Counted from the stretch's first letter, positions 37,529 to 46,760 are shown. The stretch is 49,655 bases of DNA from Bacteroidales bacterium (GCA_017395245.1 JAFPVR010000005.1:1-49655), one strand, 5' to 3'. The notes: generated from the sequence alone by a model not told the origin. Program-made: numbers and translations.

Positions 37529-38827
37529 ATGAAAATCGGACTGATACGAGAGACCAAAACGCCTGTAGATAACCGTGTCGCGCTGACACCCGAACAGATG
37601 GCGGCACTGCAGGAACGCTACCCCAACGACACGTTCGTGGCGCAGTCGAGCGACACCCGTGCCTTTTCCGACGATGCCTACCGGGCGACGGGAATCAATG
37701 TGCGGGAAAACATGGACGACTGCGATGTGCTGTTCGGGATCAAGGAGGTGGAGATCAGCACGCTACTTCCCAACAAACATTACTTCTTTTTCGGGCATTT
37801 CGCCAAGCAACAGACCGCGAATCTGCCTCTGTTGCAGGCTCTTATGTCGAAAGGCATCACCTTTTCGGATTACGAGTACTTAGTGGATGACCACAACCGG
37901 CGGCTTTGCGCCTTCGGCTGGTGGGCCGGCTTTGTGGGCACCTACTACACCCTGCGCGGCTACGGACTGCGCCACGGTCTTTATGAACTGCCGAAACCCG
38001 ACCGCCATTTCTCCATGGAGAAACTGATAGCGGCATTGCGGGCCATCACGCTTCCGCCTGTACGGCTGCTTGTAACGGGCAACGGGCGGGTATCCCATGG
38101 CGTTCAGGAACTTCTCGAACAGATTGATTCTGAACAACTTACAGAAACAGAATTTCTCTCCGACATCCCCATACGGAAGCTCTCCTTCTGCGCCGCAGAT
38201 GCCGACCGGTTAGTGGTCCGCAAAGACGGCAACGCTTTCTCCTGGCCGGACTTCCTCGCCCACCCTGCCGACTATCGCAGCGACTTCATGCGCTGGGGCC
38301 GCCATGCCGACATTCTCATCGCCGCCCACTTTTGGAACCCGGAAGCCCCTGTCTACCTGACCCGCGAAGACCTGGCCGACCCCGAGCTGCGCATCCGCTT
38401 TATCGGCGACATCAGCTGCGACATCCAAGGCAGCCTCAAATCGACACTGCGCGCCTCCACCCACGACGCACCTTACTACGACTACGACCCTGCTACCGCC
38501 ACGGAGCAGCCGGCATTCTCCTCCGACCAAAACATCACGGTCATGGCGGTGGACACCTGCCCGAATGCCCTCGCCGCCGACACCAGTGCCTACTTCGGGG
38601 AAAAGCTCATCGAGCACGTCCTCACCCCGCTGTTAGAGCGCAGACATTCCGATGTCATTGATCGCGCCACCATTTTGGATGGAGGGCAACTGACGCCACG
38701 GTTTGAATATCTAACCGACTTTGCCAAAGGTAATACCCCTGTAGAGACGTGCCATGGCGCGTCTCTACAAAAAGCCACAGAAAACACGTGCCGTGGCACG
38801 TCTCTACAATATTCCCCAAAAAGATAA
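37529..38827 (+). CDS. Saccharopine dehydrogenase (Lys1)-like / alanine dehydrogenase family protein
   Basis: This 432-residue protein starts with the AlaDH/PNT N-terminal domain (KIGLIRETKTPVDNRVALTPEQ) and continues with a Rossmann segment (RLLVTGNGRVSHGVQELL) and DISCDIQGSLKST, matching NAD-dependent saccharopine dehydrogenase-like enzymes common in Bacteroidota. It is probably an amino acid oxidoreductase; the exact substrate is not readable. ATG 37529 has an AAAGGA just upstream. The final ~30 residues (from GNTPVETCHGASLQ on) are encoded by two palindromic repeats and are not part of the enzyme fold. The flippase gene starts 8 nt after the stop. Confidence 0.8.
   Translation: MKIGLIRETKTPVDNRVALTPEQMAALQERYPNDTFVAQSSDTRAFSDDAYRATGINVRENMDDCDVLFGIKEVEISTLLPNKHYFFFGHFAKQQTANLPLLQALMSKGITFSDYEYLVDDHNRRLCAFGWWAGFVGTYYTLRGYGLRHGLYELPKPDRHFSMEKLIAALRAITLPPVRLLVTGNGRVSHGVQELLEQIDSEQLTETEFLSDIPIRKLSFCAADADRLVVRKDGNAFSWPDFLAHPADYRSDFMRWGRHADILIAAHFWNPEAPVYLTREDLADPELRIRFIGDISCDIQGSLKSTLRASTHDAPYYDYDPATATEQPAFSSDQNITVMAVDTCPNALAADTSAYFGEKLIEHVLTPLLERRHSDVIDRATILDGGQLTPRFEYLTDFAKGNTPVETCHGASLQKATENTCRGTSLQYSPKR
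38741..38768. repeat. GTAGAGACG-type palindrome, copy 6, inside a coding 3' end
   Basis: Arms GTAGAGACG/CGTCTCTAC with centre TGCCATGGCG and one mismatch. It is translated in the C-terminal tail of the 37529 gene. Confidence 0.85.
38786..38808. repeat. GTAGAGACG-type palindrome, copy 7 (degenerate left arm)
   Basis: ACACGTGCCGTGGCACG followed by TCTCTAC; the left arm has lost GTAGAG. It is translated in the same tail 18 bases after copy 6. Confidence 0.7.
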
Positions 38828-38835
38828 CAACCACG

Positions 38836-40299
38836 ATGAAGAGTGAGGAAAATCTAAAGGACAAGACGGTTTCCGGCATGATGTGGGGTGCCGTGGGCAA
38901 GGTGGGAACGCTGACCATCAACTTCCTCTCCAACCTCGTGCTGGCGCGGCTGTTGATGCCGGAAGACTTCGACTGCATCGGCATGCTGGCCATCTTCCTC
39001 GCCGTTTCCAACATCTTCATCCAAGGCGGTTTGGGCGCGGCGCTCATCCAGAAAAAGAACCCCTCAAGACTGGACTACTCGACCGTTTTCTACTGGAACC
39101 TCGTATTTGCAGTTGTCTTTTACCTCCTTTTGTTTGCTATGGCACCCGCTGTGGCACGTTTCTACGGTCTGCCCATCCTCCAGCCGATGCTACGGGTGCA
39201 AAGTTCCGTGCTCATCATCCAATCGTTCGCCATTGTGCAGATCACACAGTTGCAGAAACAGATGAATTTCAAGGCGTTGGCTATCCGGAACATGGCGGCA
39301 GCCTTAGCGGGCACACTCATCGCCATCCCGATGGCTTTCAAAGGCTACGGCGCCTGGAGCTTGGTGGCTTCCGCCATCGTGGCTGCAGTTGTCAACGTAC
39401 TGTTACTTTGGAAGATGAGTAGCTGGCGACCAACATTGGAGTTCAGCCTCGCCTCGCTCAAGCAACTCTTCAGTTTCGGCGGACTCATGCTCCTCTCATC
39501 ATTAGCCGAAACGCTCTATACCAACTTGCAAGGGCTGATTATCGGCAAGCGGTTCCCCGCCGGCAACCTCGGCTACTACATGCAAGCCAAGAAGTTAGAG
39601 GAGGTTCCCGTCACTGGACTGTCGTCCATCGTCAACGACGTAACCTTCCCGGCCTTCTCGTCCCTTCAAGATGACCCGGAAAAACTGCTCGCCGGGATGC
39701 GCAAAAGCACGAAAGCCCTCGCCTTCGCCAATTTTCCAATGATGATTCTGCTGATTATCATTGCATTACCACTTATTACGCTCTTGTACGGTGCCAAATG
39801 GGAAACTTCCGCACCCTACTTCCAAATCCTCTGCATTTCCGGCCTGATATATACCCTGAATACGCTTAACACCAATATAATCAAAGCGTTAGGAAGAGGA
39901 AAAATCTATTTCATCATCCAGATTATCAAACGCACCATCGGCATTGTCCTGATTTTCGTCGGCATGCGATTCGGCATCTACGGTCTGCTATGGTCGGTCG
40001 CCTGTGTCGCCTACATCAGCTTTATTATCAACGCTTCTGTGAACAAAAAGTTGATAAACTACGGCATTTTCACCCAATTGTGGGATGTCGGTCCGTGCCT
40101 CTTGGTCGCCGCAGTTGCCGGCGCACTCACCTACGGCTTGGGGATGCTGCTGCCTATCCATATATATTTGGTCATGCTGATTCAAATCATCGTTTATATA
40201 GCCCTTTATCTTTTACTCGCCAAACTGCTGAAAATCGAAGGGTTGCAAACATACACCGATGTCTTCACCAAAATGATTAACCGTAGAAAAAATTCATAA
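38836..40299 (+). CDS. Wzx-type polysaccharide flippase
   Basis: This 487-residue protein has 12-14 predicted membrane segments and the polysaccharide-transporter start KTVSGMMWGAVGKVGTLTINFLSNLVLARLL (landmark; the GMMWG and VLARLLMPEDFDCIGM parts are diagnostic). It should flip undecaprenyl-linked oligosaccharide units across the inner membrane. ATG 38836 was chosen; earlier in-frame starts lie inside the upstream gene. It is followed 3 nt later by the TupA-like gene. Confidence 0.9.
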   Translation: MKSEENLKDKTVSGMMWGAVGKVGTLTINFLSNLVLARLLMPEDFDCIGMLAIFLAVSNIFIQGGLGAALIQKKNPSRLDYSTVFYWNLVFAVVFYLLLFAMAPAVARFYGLPILQPMLRVQSSVLIIQSFAIVQITQLQKQMNFKALAIRNMAAALAGTLIAIPMAFKGYGAWSLVASAIVAAVVNVLLLWKMSSWRPTLEFSLASLKQLFSFGGLMLLSSLAETLYTNLQGLIIGKRFPAGNLGYYMQAKKLEEVPVTGLSSIVNDVTFPAFSSLQDDPEKLLAGMRKSTKALAFANFPMMILLIIIALPLITLLYGAKWETSAPYFQILCISGLIYTLNTLNTNIIKALGRGKIYFIIQIIKRTIGIVLIFVGMRFGIYGLLWSVACVAYISFIINASVNKKLINYGIFTQLWDVGPCLLVAAVAGALTYGLGMLLPIHIYLVMLIQIIVYIALYLLLAKLLKIEGLQTYTDVFTKMINRRKNS

Positions 40300-40302
40300 A
40301 CA

Positions 40303-41193
40303 ATGGAAATACGCTCCAATTCAAATCTCCGTTTCCGCTATTTCATGACAACCCTGTCACCGAAATGGACCATCAACCTGCTGTTCAACCTGTGCCACCA
40401 CCGGAAGCCAGATCTCGAAAATCCTAAAACGCTGGACGAGAAAATCCAATGGATGAAATTGTATTATTACAAGGACAACGAGCTCGTCAAGCAGTGCGCC
40501 GATAAATGGAGAGTCCGCAACTACGTGAAGAACAACGGTTTGGAAGATATTCTGACGAGAGTGATCGCCATCTATCACGATCCGGACGAAATCAACTGGG
40601 ATACGCTGCCCGACAAGTTCGTGCTGAAATGGAACTTCGGCAACGGCGGTAACGTCGTCTGCACGGACAAGAAAAATCTGGACAAAGCGGCCGCCATCAG
40701 CGACCTGAAACGTTTCCAGAAGCTGAAATTCCACCTTCTGGCCGCCGAACCGCAGTATGACGTGGACGAGAAAATCCTGATTTGCGAGGAATTCATTGAG
40801 CCAGAGCACGGAAAAAGCCCTGTTGACTATAAAATCTACTGTTTCAACGGGGTGCCACAGTATGTGCTCTGCTGCATCGGGCGCGAGGAGGGACAGAAGC
40901 CGGCCTTCTACTTCTTCGACCGCAATTGGCAGCTGCAACGGCTTAACCGTCAGGGCCAAGAAGCACCAGAAGGGTTCACCGTGCCCAAACCCGAGGGCAT
41001 TGAGCGCCTGTTTGACTATGCCGAAAAGCTCTCCAAACCGTTCCCGTTTGTGCGCGCCGACTTCTACCTTGAACACGGTCACGGCTGGTTCGGGGAATTG
41101 ACCTTCACCCCTTCCGGCGGCTTCGACTACGGCCGACTGCCTGAAAGCGACCTTCTCTTCGGAGAAATGGTGAAACTGCCGTTTGAAAAATGA
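40303..41193 (+). CDS. TupA-like ATP-grasp protein of polysaccharide clusters
   Basis: This 296-residue protein matches the TupA-like ATP-grasp family: KTLDEKIQWMKLYY near the start, ADKWRVRNYV, KWNFGNGGNVVC as the nucleotide-binding loop, ICEEFIEP, and a C-terminal VRADFYLE...FGELTFTPSGGF with the metal-binding acidic residues. TupA was named from teichuronopeptide synthesis; relatives sit in capsule and O-antigen clusters and are presumed to ligate amino acids or modify glycans. Tight spacing to wzx supports a role in this cluster. Confidence 0.85.
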   Translation: MEIRSNSNLRFRYFMTTLSPKWTINLLFNLCHHRKPDLENPKTLDEKIQWMKLYYYKDNELVKQCADKWRVRNYVKNNGLEDILTRVIAIYHDPDEINWDTLPDKFVLKWNFGNGGNVVCTDKKNLDKAAAISDLKRFQKLKFHLLAAEPQYDVDEKILICEEFIEPEHGKSPVDYKIYCFNGVPQYVLCCIGREEGQKPAFYFFDRNWQLQRLNRQGQEAPEGFTVPKPEGIERLFDYAEKLSKPFPFVRADFYLEHGHGWFGELTFTPSGGFDYGRLPESDLLFGEMVKLPFEK

Positions 41194-41201
41194 GAATACA
41201 C

Positions 41202-41229
41202 GTACGGGCGAATAATGATTCGCCCCTAC
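41202..41229. repeat. GGGCGAAT hairpin repeat
   Basis: GTACGGGCGAAT and ATTCGCCCCTAC flank AATG, a 28-base imperfect palindrome of the same size as the GTAGAGACG family but different arms. It lies in the 78-base gap before the polymerase-GT4 gene. Confidence 0.8.
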
Positions 41230-41240
41230 ATCACCCCTTA

Positions 41241-41268
41241 AACCGTCAACCCTAAACCTTAAACAATT
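41241..41268. repeat. Heptamer tandem repeat, locus 8 (degenerate)
   Basis: Units AACCGTC, AACCCTA, AACCTTA, AACAATT, ending 3 nt before the ATG at 41272. As at xerC it occupies the ribosome-binding region. Confidence 0.6.
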
Positions 41269-41271
41269 ATA

Positions 41272-43587
41272 ATGAAGAAACAACGAATTGCCAAGATATT
41301 GATTATCACGATATTGTGTTTATCCACGCTGATGTTTCTGCCGTGGGTTTACATGACAGCCATCTATTACATCGCCCGCTATCTGATTATGGCGATGACC
41401 GTGGCGGCGTTGGGGTTGACATTCTCGCTAACACGCAGTTTGTCAGCACGTTTTGTACGATTGCTGCTGCTCACCATCGCATGTATGGCTGTGATTTACC
41501 TCATCATACCCGTCCGAACGTCCGACATCTCGCAATTGGTGGTCACGCTCATCACGGTCATCATCGGAATGAACCTGGATTGGAAGGAGCGCGACTGGGC
41601 GGATGTATGTTACTACTACACAGTGCTAATGGTGATTATCACAATTTGCAATAGTCTATTTTACGCTGGCGGGTTGTATGTTCCTGAATATTACATGTTT
41701 AATGAGGGCAAGAATCAGGTAGGCGCGATGGTGGCCATCGGGGCGACCGGCTGCTTCTACTTCGGGATGAAGTGGCGTGACCAGCGTGTCGCCTACTGGG
41801 TGATCAGCTTCCTCGCCTTGCTCAGCCTTGTGCTCATCCGCGCCCGCTCCGACTGTTTCGCAATGGTGGCCCTCATGCTGCTCATCACGGCCAAAGAGGC
41901 AGATTTCAACGTGAAATGGAATGTAAAGGCGGTGCTGACCATCGCCGGCATCATCATGATTGGCATTATTCTTTACACCGGATTCTTCAGCAATGAGCTG
42001 CATACCTTCATGTACGGCGGCAAAAACGCCGAAAACATCAACGACATCACCTCGCGCCGGTGGAACCGCAACCAGCAAGGCATGGAAATCCTTCGACATC
42101 ATCACACCGTCGAGGAACTGCAAAATCCGATGAAAATCCCGTTCATCCACAACTACCCGCTGTTGCGATTGGTGCGCTACGATGTCTTCTCCCTTCCCTT
42201 GCTTCTGTTCTATATCTATTTCGGTGCCAGCACGTTGATAGAGCTTTTCAAATCGCGGAAGACGCAAGTAAAGCAAGTGGGCTGGGTGGTCTGCTGCATT
42301 CCGCTGCTCATCAGTTTCGCAGAGCCCAACTTCCCCTACGGCCCGGGATTGGTGCAGATGATGGCCTTCCTGCTACTGGGATTCTCACTGCGTCCGAACG
42401 ATCCGCCAGAGACCCGTCCCGAAGCTATCGGTGCCGACACCATACTTCACCTCAGCAACGACTTTACCAACAGCAAGGTACACAGCAACTTATACCGGGA
42501 ATTGGATGCAAGTGGCATAAAGCAGACCGTTTTTGTGCCGCTGCGCAAAAACGCACCCGAAAACAACCGTTTCGAAGCCCAAAACACCCAATTTGTCTTC
42601 GCTCATATCCTGAAACGCATTCACCGTGCCTTCTTCTTCCACAAAATTGAGAAAACCGTCAAGGAAATCGAGAAAACGGTGGATTTAAACAACGTTTCCT
42701 GCATCCATGCCACCAACCTCTTCAGCGACGGCATGACAGCGTTGGAACTGCACCGCAAGTACGGCATTCCCTACATCGTGGCCGTACGCAACAGCGACCT
42801 GAACGAGTTCCTGCGCTATCTTCCGCACCTCTGGTGGGTGCATCGCGCCGTCCTCGAAAGTGCCGACAAGGTGGTCTTCATCACCCCGAACCTGCGGCAA
42901 CGGCTGCTTAAGCACTTCACGCTCGCAGGCATGCGCGACGAAATCGAACCCAAAACCATCGTTGTTCCAAACGGCATCAACGAATTCTGGATCAACAATT
43001 TACAGACAAAAAGCACCGCTGAGGCACACCATCTGCTCTATGCCGGAAACTTCACCCGCAACAAGAACATTCCACGCTTGATCCACGCGCTGCAGACGCT
43101 GCGGACAGAGATTCCCGACCTGCATCTCGACGTGGCAGGAGACGGCGGAAACGACCAGGAAAGGGTTCTCGCCCTGATGCAACGGAACGCCGATTGGATC
43201 ACTTACCACGGCAAAATCACGGATTTAGAGGAGATGAAATCGCTGTATCGCGCCAACCGCATCTTCGCCATGCCCTCAAAATCGGAAACATTCGGACTTG
43301 TTTACGTCGAGGCCATGTCGCAAGGGCTGTCAGTGCTTTGGAGCCAAGGGGAGGCCATTGACGGGATGTTCCCCGAGCACATTGGCGAAAGCGTCAACCC
43401 GTTGAACGACAACGATATCGCTGCCAAATTACGCAATCTGCTCACCCACCCGGACCAATACGAAACCCTCCCTGCCGAAACGTTTGACACGTTCCGCTGG
43501 ATTGCGATTGCAAAACGCTACATCGTGCTCTACCGAGCTCTTGCCCCTACCGGGGCTGCTCAAGGAAATGGTTTTCTTAAACTCTAA
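41272..43587 (+). CDS. Fusion of a Wzy/O-antigen-ligase-like membrane protein and a GT4 glycosyltransferase
   Basis: This 771-residue protein joins two normally separate enzymes. Residues 1-385 have about ten membrane segments with a long periplasmic loop (about 245-300, containing FMYGGKNAENINDITSRR), the layout of Wzy polymerases and WaaL ligases. Residues ~395-750 are a GT-B, GT4-type glycosyltransferase: HLSNDFTNSKVHSNLYREL, a VVPNGINEFW hinge, HLLYAGNFTRNKNIPRLIHAL and the E-x7-E motif in SETFGLVYVEAM. It would both add a sugar in the cytoplasm and polymerise or ligate units outside. The frame is clean, with no frameshift sign. The last 18 residues (ALAPTGAAQGNGFLKL end) are encoded by a dispersed repeat. 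Confidence 0.85.
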   Translation: MKKQRIAKILIITILCLSTLMFLPWVYMTAIYYIARYLIMAMTVAALGLTFSLTRSLSARFVRLLLLTIACMAVIYLIIPVRTSDISQLVVTLITVIIGMNLDWKERDWADVCYYYTVLMVIITICNSLFYAGGLYVPEYYMFNEGKNQVGAMVAIGATGCFYFGMKWRDQRVAYWVISFLALLSLVLIRARSDCFAMVALMLLITAKEADFNVKWNVKAVLTIAGIIMIGIILYTGFFSNELHTFMYGGKNAENINDITSRRWNRNQQGMEILRHHHTVEELQNPMKIPFIHNYPLLRLVRYDVFSLPLLLFYIYFGASTLIELFKSRKTQVKQVGWVVCCIPLLISFAEPNFPYGPGLVQMMAFLLLGFSLRPNDPPETRPEAIGADTILHLSNDFTNSKVHSNLYRELDASGIKQTVFVPLRKNAPENNRFEAQNTQFVFAHILKRIHRAFFFHKIEKTVKEIEKTVDLNNVSCIHATNLFSDGMTALELHRKYGIPYIVAVRNSDLNEFLRYLPHLWWVHRAVLESADKVVFITPNLRQRLLKHFTLAGMRDEIEPKTIVVPNGINEFWINNLQTKSTAEAHHLLYAGNFTRNKNIPRLIHALQTLRTEIPDLHLDVAGDGGNDQERVLALMQRNADWITYHGKITDLEEMKSLYRANRIFAMPSKSETFGLVYVEAMSQGLSVLWSQGEAIDGMFPEHIGESVNPLNDNDIAAKLRNLLTHPDQYETLPAETFDTFRWIAIAKRYIVLYRALAPTGAAQGNGFLKL
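43530..43567. repeat. 38-bp dispersed hairpin repeat, copy 2, coding
   Basis: Differs by one base from 32260-32297. Here it is translated as the end of the polymerase-GT4 fusion (YRALAPTGAAQG). Confidence 0.85.
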
Positions 43588-43600
43588 ACATTAAGCCCCA

Positions 43601-44602
43601 ATGTTATCCGTCATTTGCCCCATTTACAACGAAGAAACGCACATCGAAGCGTGCATTCTGTCGATTGTTGCCCAAGATTATCCCAAAGACGACTTGGAGG
43701 TTCTGTTCGTGGACGGGATGAGCGGCGACCGGACTCGCGAGATTGTGGAAAAATACTGTCGTGCGTATCCGTTCATCCGACTGTTGGACAATCCGCAACG
43801 CATCGTCCCGACGGGGTTGAATATCGGCATCCGTGCCGCAAAAGGGGACATTATCCTACGGTTGGATGCGCATGCCAAGTACCCGACGGACTATTTTTCC
43901 GTATTAGTCAAGCGGTTACAAGAGACTAATGCCGACAATGTCGGTGGATTATGCCGAACGCTGCCCGCACAAGACACGCCCCTATGCCGCGCCATCGCGC
44001 ACGCCATGAGTTCCCCGTTCGGCATGGGCAATTCGCATTTCCGCATCGGCACTGACAAGGAAATGTGGGTCGATACCGTGCCTTTTGGCTGTTTCCGCCG
44101 CGAAATCTTCGACAAAATCGGACTTTTCGACGAGGATCTGGTGCGCAACCAAGATGACGAATTCAACGGCCGCATTATCCAAAACGGAGGCAAAATCCTG
44201 CTCCTGCCGCAGGTGGTGATTGACTATTTCGCCCGCAACTCCATCAACAAGACTGCAAAGATGTTTTACCAATACGGATTATTCAAACCGTTGGTGAACA
44301 AGAAATTACAAAAACCGGCAACCCTACGGCAATTCTTCCCGCCGCTGTTTTTCGCCGGTATTCTTGTCGGAGGGCTACTCAGCCTCTTTTTCCCCGTAAT
44401 AAGATGGATCTATTTCGGAGTATTACTCCTTTACATTATGGCAGGGCTCTTTTTCGGGCTTAAAATCCACTGCCGCTGGCCCGACATCCTGTGGATGCCC
44501 GTCGTCTTCGCCACCATACACCTTAGCTATGGATGCGGTTATTGGATTGGCGGTTTCAAATTGCTGTTTCACAAAGAGATAACGGCCCAATCAAATCATT
44601 AA
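43601..44602 (+). CDS. GT2 family glycosyltransferase (ExoA-like)
   Basis: This 333-residue protein has a GT-A fold: SVICPIYNEETHIEACILSI at the start, VDGMSGDRTREIV, the DxD-like RLDAHAKYP, and a later RNQDDEFNGRI acceptor region. Three to four membrane helices at the C-terminus (about 245-320) anchor it, as in the succinoglycan transferase ExoA. It would elongate lipid-linked oligosaccharide at the inner membrane. It is the last gene of the cluster, 13 nt after the fusion gene, and ends just before the convergent TonB receptor gene. Confidence 0.9.
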   Translation: MLSVICPIYNEETHIEACILSIVAQDYPKDDLEVLFVDGMSGDRTREIVEKYCRAYPFIRLLDNPQRIVPTGLNIGIRAAKGDIILRLDAHAKYPTDYFSVLVKRLQETNADNVGGLCRTLPAQDTPLCRAIAHAMSSPFGMGNSHFRIGTDKEMWVDTVPFGCFRREIFDKIGLFDEDLVRNQDDEFNGRIIQNGGKILLLPQVVIDYFARNSINKTAKMFYQYGLFKPLVNKKLQKPATLRQFFPPLFFAGILVGGLLSLFFPVIRWIYFGVLLLYIMAGLFFGLKIHCRWPDILWMPVVFATIHLSYGCGYWIGGFKLLFHKEITAQSNH

Positions 44603-44614
44603 CAAAGCGTTGTT

Positions 44615-46681
44615 TTATTGATTTCCAAAAGCATACACCACCTTGAACCGCAATCCAAACCCTTGCATCGGGTAGTTGCGGATGATTTCGTAGTTCTTGT
44701 TGGAGATATTCAGTAGTTCGAGCTTGAGACTGAGGGTAGAGGCGCTGCGGAAGTTGAGGTCGTGGTTCAGTGTAATGCTCTGATCAATGTAGCCGGGCAC
44801 CTCATTGGCAGGGATGTTCTGCGGAAGCGCATACCGCTTGTCGCACCCGATGAGCGCGTATGTGACCGTGATCCAAGGTGTTTGCAAACCCAAACTCACC
44901 GAACCGGACCATAATGGCGTGTAAGGGATTTGGTGGTTGTAGGTCTTGCTCTTCGGGTCAGTACGGTCAACCGCCTTCTGGTAGGTGACGTTGCCATTCA
45001 GCCGCAAAATGTATTGGTTTGTGATGCGGTACTGCCAAAACGTGTTCAGCTCCGCACCCGCCACATACACCTTGCCGTAGTTCAGCATGGTCCATGAGAA
45101 GAGGTTGTGCGACGGGAACGCCACAATTTTGTCCTTCACAATGTTGAAATAGCCGTCCACGGTGGTGGAAGTGGTGATTCTTCCTGCCGCAAGATGTGCC
45201 TCCTTCAGCACAAATCCGAGGTCCCACTGGTGCGTCTTTTCCGGATTGAGATAGATGTTGCCCACCTCGCGGTAGTACAAATCGTTGAACGTCGGCATTC
45301 GGAAAATGTTCTTGTAGAAAAAGCGCAGATGCAGGATCTTGGTCAGATTTACGGAACCTCCCACGGCCGGAGAAAGATGCGTATAGTCTTGCATGTCAGG
45401 ATTTTCGACAACAATGTTGTCAACGTATGTCAACAGCAAATTGGCATTGAATTTCCACCGGTTCCCCTCCACTATGGCCGACAGCGAAGTCAGGGAGGTG
45501 AATCGCCCGGGATGGGCATACTCAATCGAATTGGCCTTCAGCTGTTGGTAAAAAACGTCCTGCGCCAAAGCGAATTGCAACTGTCGGAGCCTTTTGAGGG
45601 AATCCTTTTCGTGGATAGGCGTAAACAGCACAGTGTTAGAGAGATAGCTCTCATGCTGATGATAACGGTTGTCCAAGAAACCCTGCGCGTTGAGGTAGTC
45701 CGGGTCGTAGTAGCGGGTGTAGTCGTAGTTGAACTTCGCATTGGCCTGATACGCCCACCGGTCGTTGAAATACTTGTGGTAGTGTACCTGTCCGAAAGCG
45801 TTCTGGTTCCACAACTTCTGGTGCGAGACAGAATTGTAGAAGATGGTGGCGGAGGGCAATTCCCGTGCCGAATTGTAGTAGTAGAGCTTCACGTTGAAAC
45901 GTTGCGTCCGGTCGATTTGCCAAACGGCGTTAAATTCGGTGTTAAGTGTTTGGGTCGCAGCGTTTTTGCGTATTTCGTGCGACACACTGTCATTCGCACC
46001 GCCATAGTGAAGCGTATAGGGGTAATTGCCTTTGGAGCGCATGGCGTCGGCCGAGAGATTCCAGTAGAAGAATCGGTCGTCGCGCTTTTTGGAGCGCACC
46101 TTGTGGGTGATGCCCGCCTGCAATTCGTAGAGTCCATACAGGCCCACAGTCCCTCCGATGCGGAAACCGAACGGTTTTTCGGGGATGACATTTATCGTGT
46201 TGATTTTCAACAGACTACTATAGGAAAAAAGACGTGCGGGAACGAAAATCTTGTCATCCAGTCCAACGACAAGCGCGAGGGAGGCAACGTTTTCGAGGGA
46301 AAGCTTGCCAAGGTCGATCTGGCCTGTCTGGCAGTCAGTGATGGCGATGTCATCGTAGGCCACGCCGGTGTGCTGGCTGCCAAGCCCGCGCACGCAGACC
46401 GTCTTCATACCGCCAGTGCCGCCATAGTCGCGCACCACCACGCCTGACATATACTTCAGAGCGTCGGAGAGCTGCAAAGTCGGTAGCTGCTTGATCTGCT
46501 GGGCTGAAATCTGCTGCACGGCCGCCGGCCCGGAGTAAACCTTCTGCGGCGCATCCGCGTTGATGTTGACCTCGTTGAGACGCTGGGCACGAATACTGTC
46601 AAGGTTGCTTTGGGCCTTCACCCCAAGACAAAACAACCCGCATAAAATCATCAATATGCTTATTCTCAACGTCTTAATCAT
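44615..46681 (-). CDS. TonB-dependent outer membrane receptor
   Basis: This 688-residue protein has a signal peptide (ending LFCLGVKAQ), a plug domain (QLPTLQLSDALKYMSGVVVRDYGG, then KTVCVRGLGSQHTGV) and a beta-barrel that ends in the aromatic FKVVYAFGNQ. It lacks the N-terminal carboxypeptidase-like domain and SusC features, so it resembles the BtuB/siderophore-type receptors more than polysaccharide importers; the ligand is unknown. ATG 46681 fits the promoter at 46697-46704. No SusD-like or ABC genes are adjacent. Confidence 0.9.
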   Translation of the reverse strand: MIKTLRISILMILCGLFCLGVKAQSNLDSIRAQRLNEVNINADAPQKVYSGPAAVQQISAQQIKQLPTLQLSDALKYMSGVVVRDYGGTGGMKTVCVRGLGSQHTGVAYDDIAITDCQTGQIDLGKLSLENVASLALVVGLDDKIFVPARLFSYSSLLKINTINVIPEKPFGFRIGGTVGLYGLYELQAGITHKVRSKKRDDRFFYWNLSADAMRSKGNYPYTLHYGGANDSVSHEIRKNAATQTLNTEFNAVWQIDRTQRFNVKLYYYNSARELPSATIFYNSVSHQKLWNQNAFGQVHYHKYFNDRWAYQANAKFNYDYTRYYDPDYLNAQGFLDNRYHQHESYLSNTVLFTPIHEKDSLKRLRQLQFALAQDVFYQQLKANSIEYAHPGRFTSLTSLSAIVEGNRWKFNANLLLTYVDNIVVENPDMQDYTHLSPAVGGSVNLTKILHLRFFYKNIFRMPTFNDLYYREVGNIYLNPEKTHQWDLGFVLKEAHLAAGRITTSTTVDGYFNIVKDKIVAFPSHNLFSWTMLNYGKVYVAGAELNTFWQYRITNQYILRLNGNVTYQKAVDRTDPKSKTYNHQIPYTPLWSGSVSLGLQTPWITVTYALIGCDKRYALPQNIPANEVPGYIDQSITLNHDLNFRSASTLSLKLELLNISNKNYEIIRNYPMQGFGLRFKVVYAFGNQ

Positions 46682-46696
46682 ACCATTAATTCGGCG

Positions 46697-46704
46697 CAAA
46701 GGTA
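46697..46704 (-). promoter_or_regulatory. -7 promoter box TACCTTTG for the TonB receptor
   Basis: CAAAGGTA on the plus strand, 15 nt before the receptor ATG; divergent from 46761-46768. Confidence 0.65.
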
Positions 46705-46760
46705 CATTTTTTTATGGTTTAATCATGGGAATACCAACCACCACAATTCACAAAAAATCG

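Noticed and set aside
40357-41283. 308-codon open frame antisense to the TupA-like gene
   Set aside because: No motif, and it conflicts with a tightly packed plus-strand operon.
43577-43597. Ninth heptamer locus before the GT2 gene
   Set aside because: CTTAAAC, TCTAAAC, ATTAAGC are too degenerate to count with confidence.
45107-46447. 446-codon open frame antisense to the TonB receptor
   Set aside because: The receptor has signal peptide, plug and barrel end; the antisense product has no recognisable domain.
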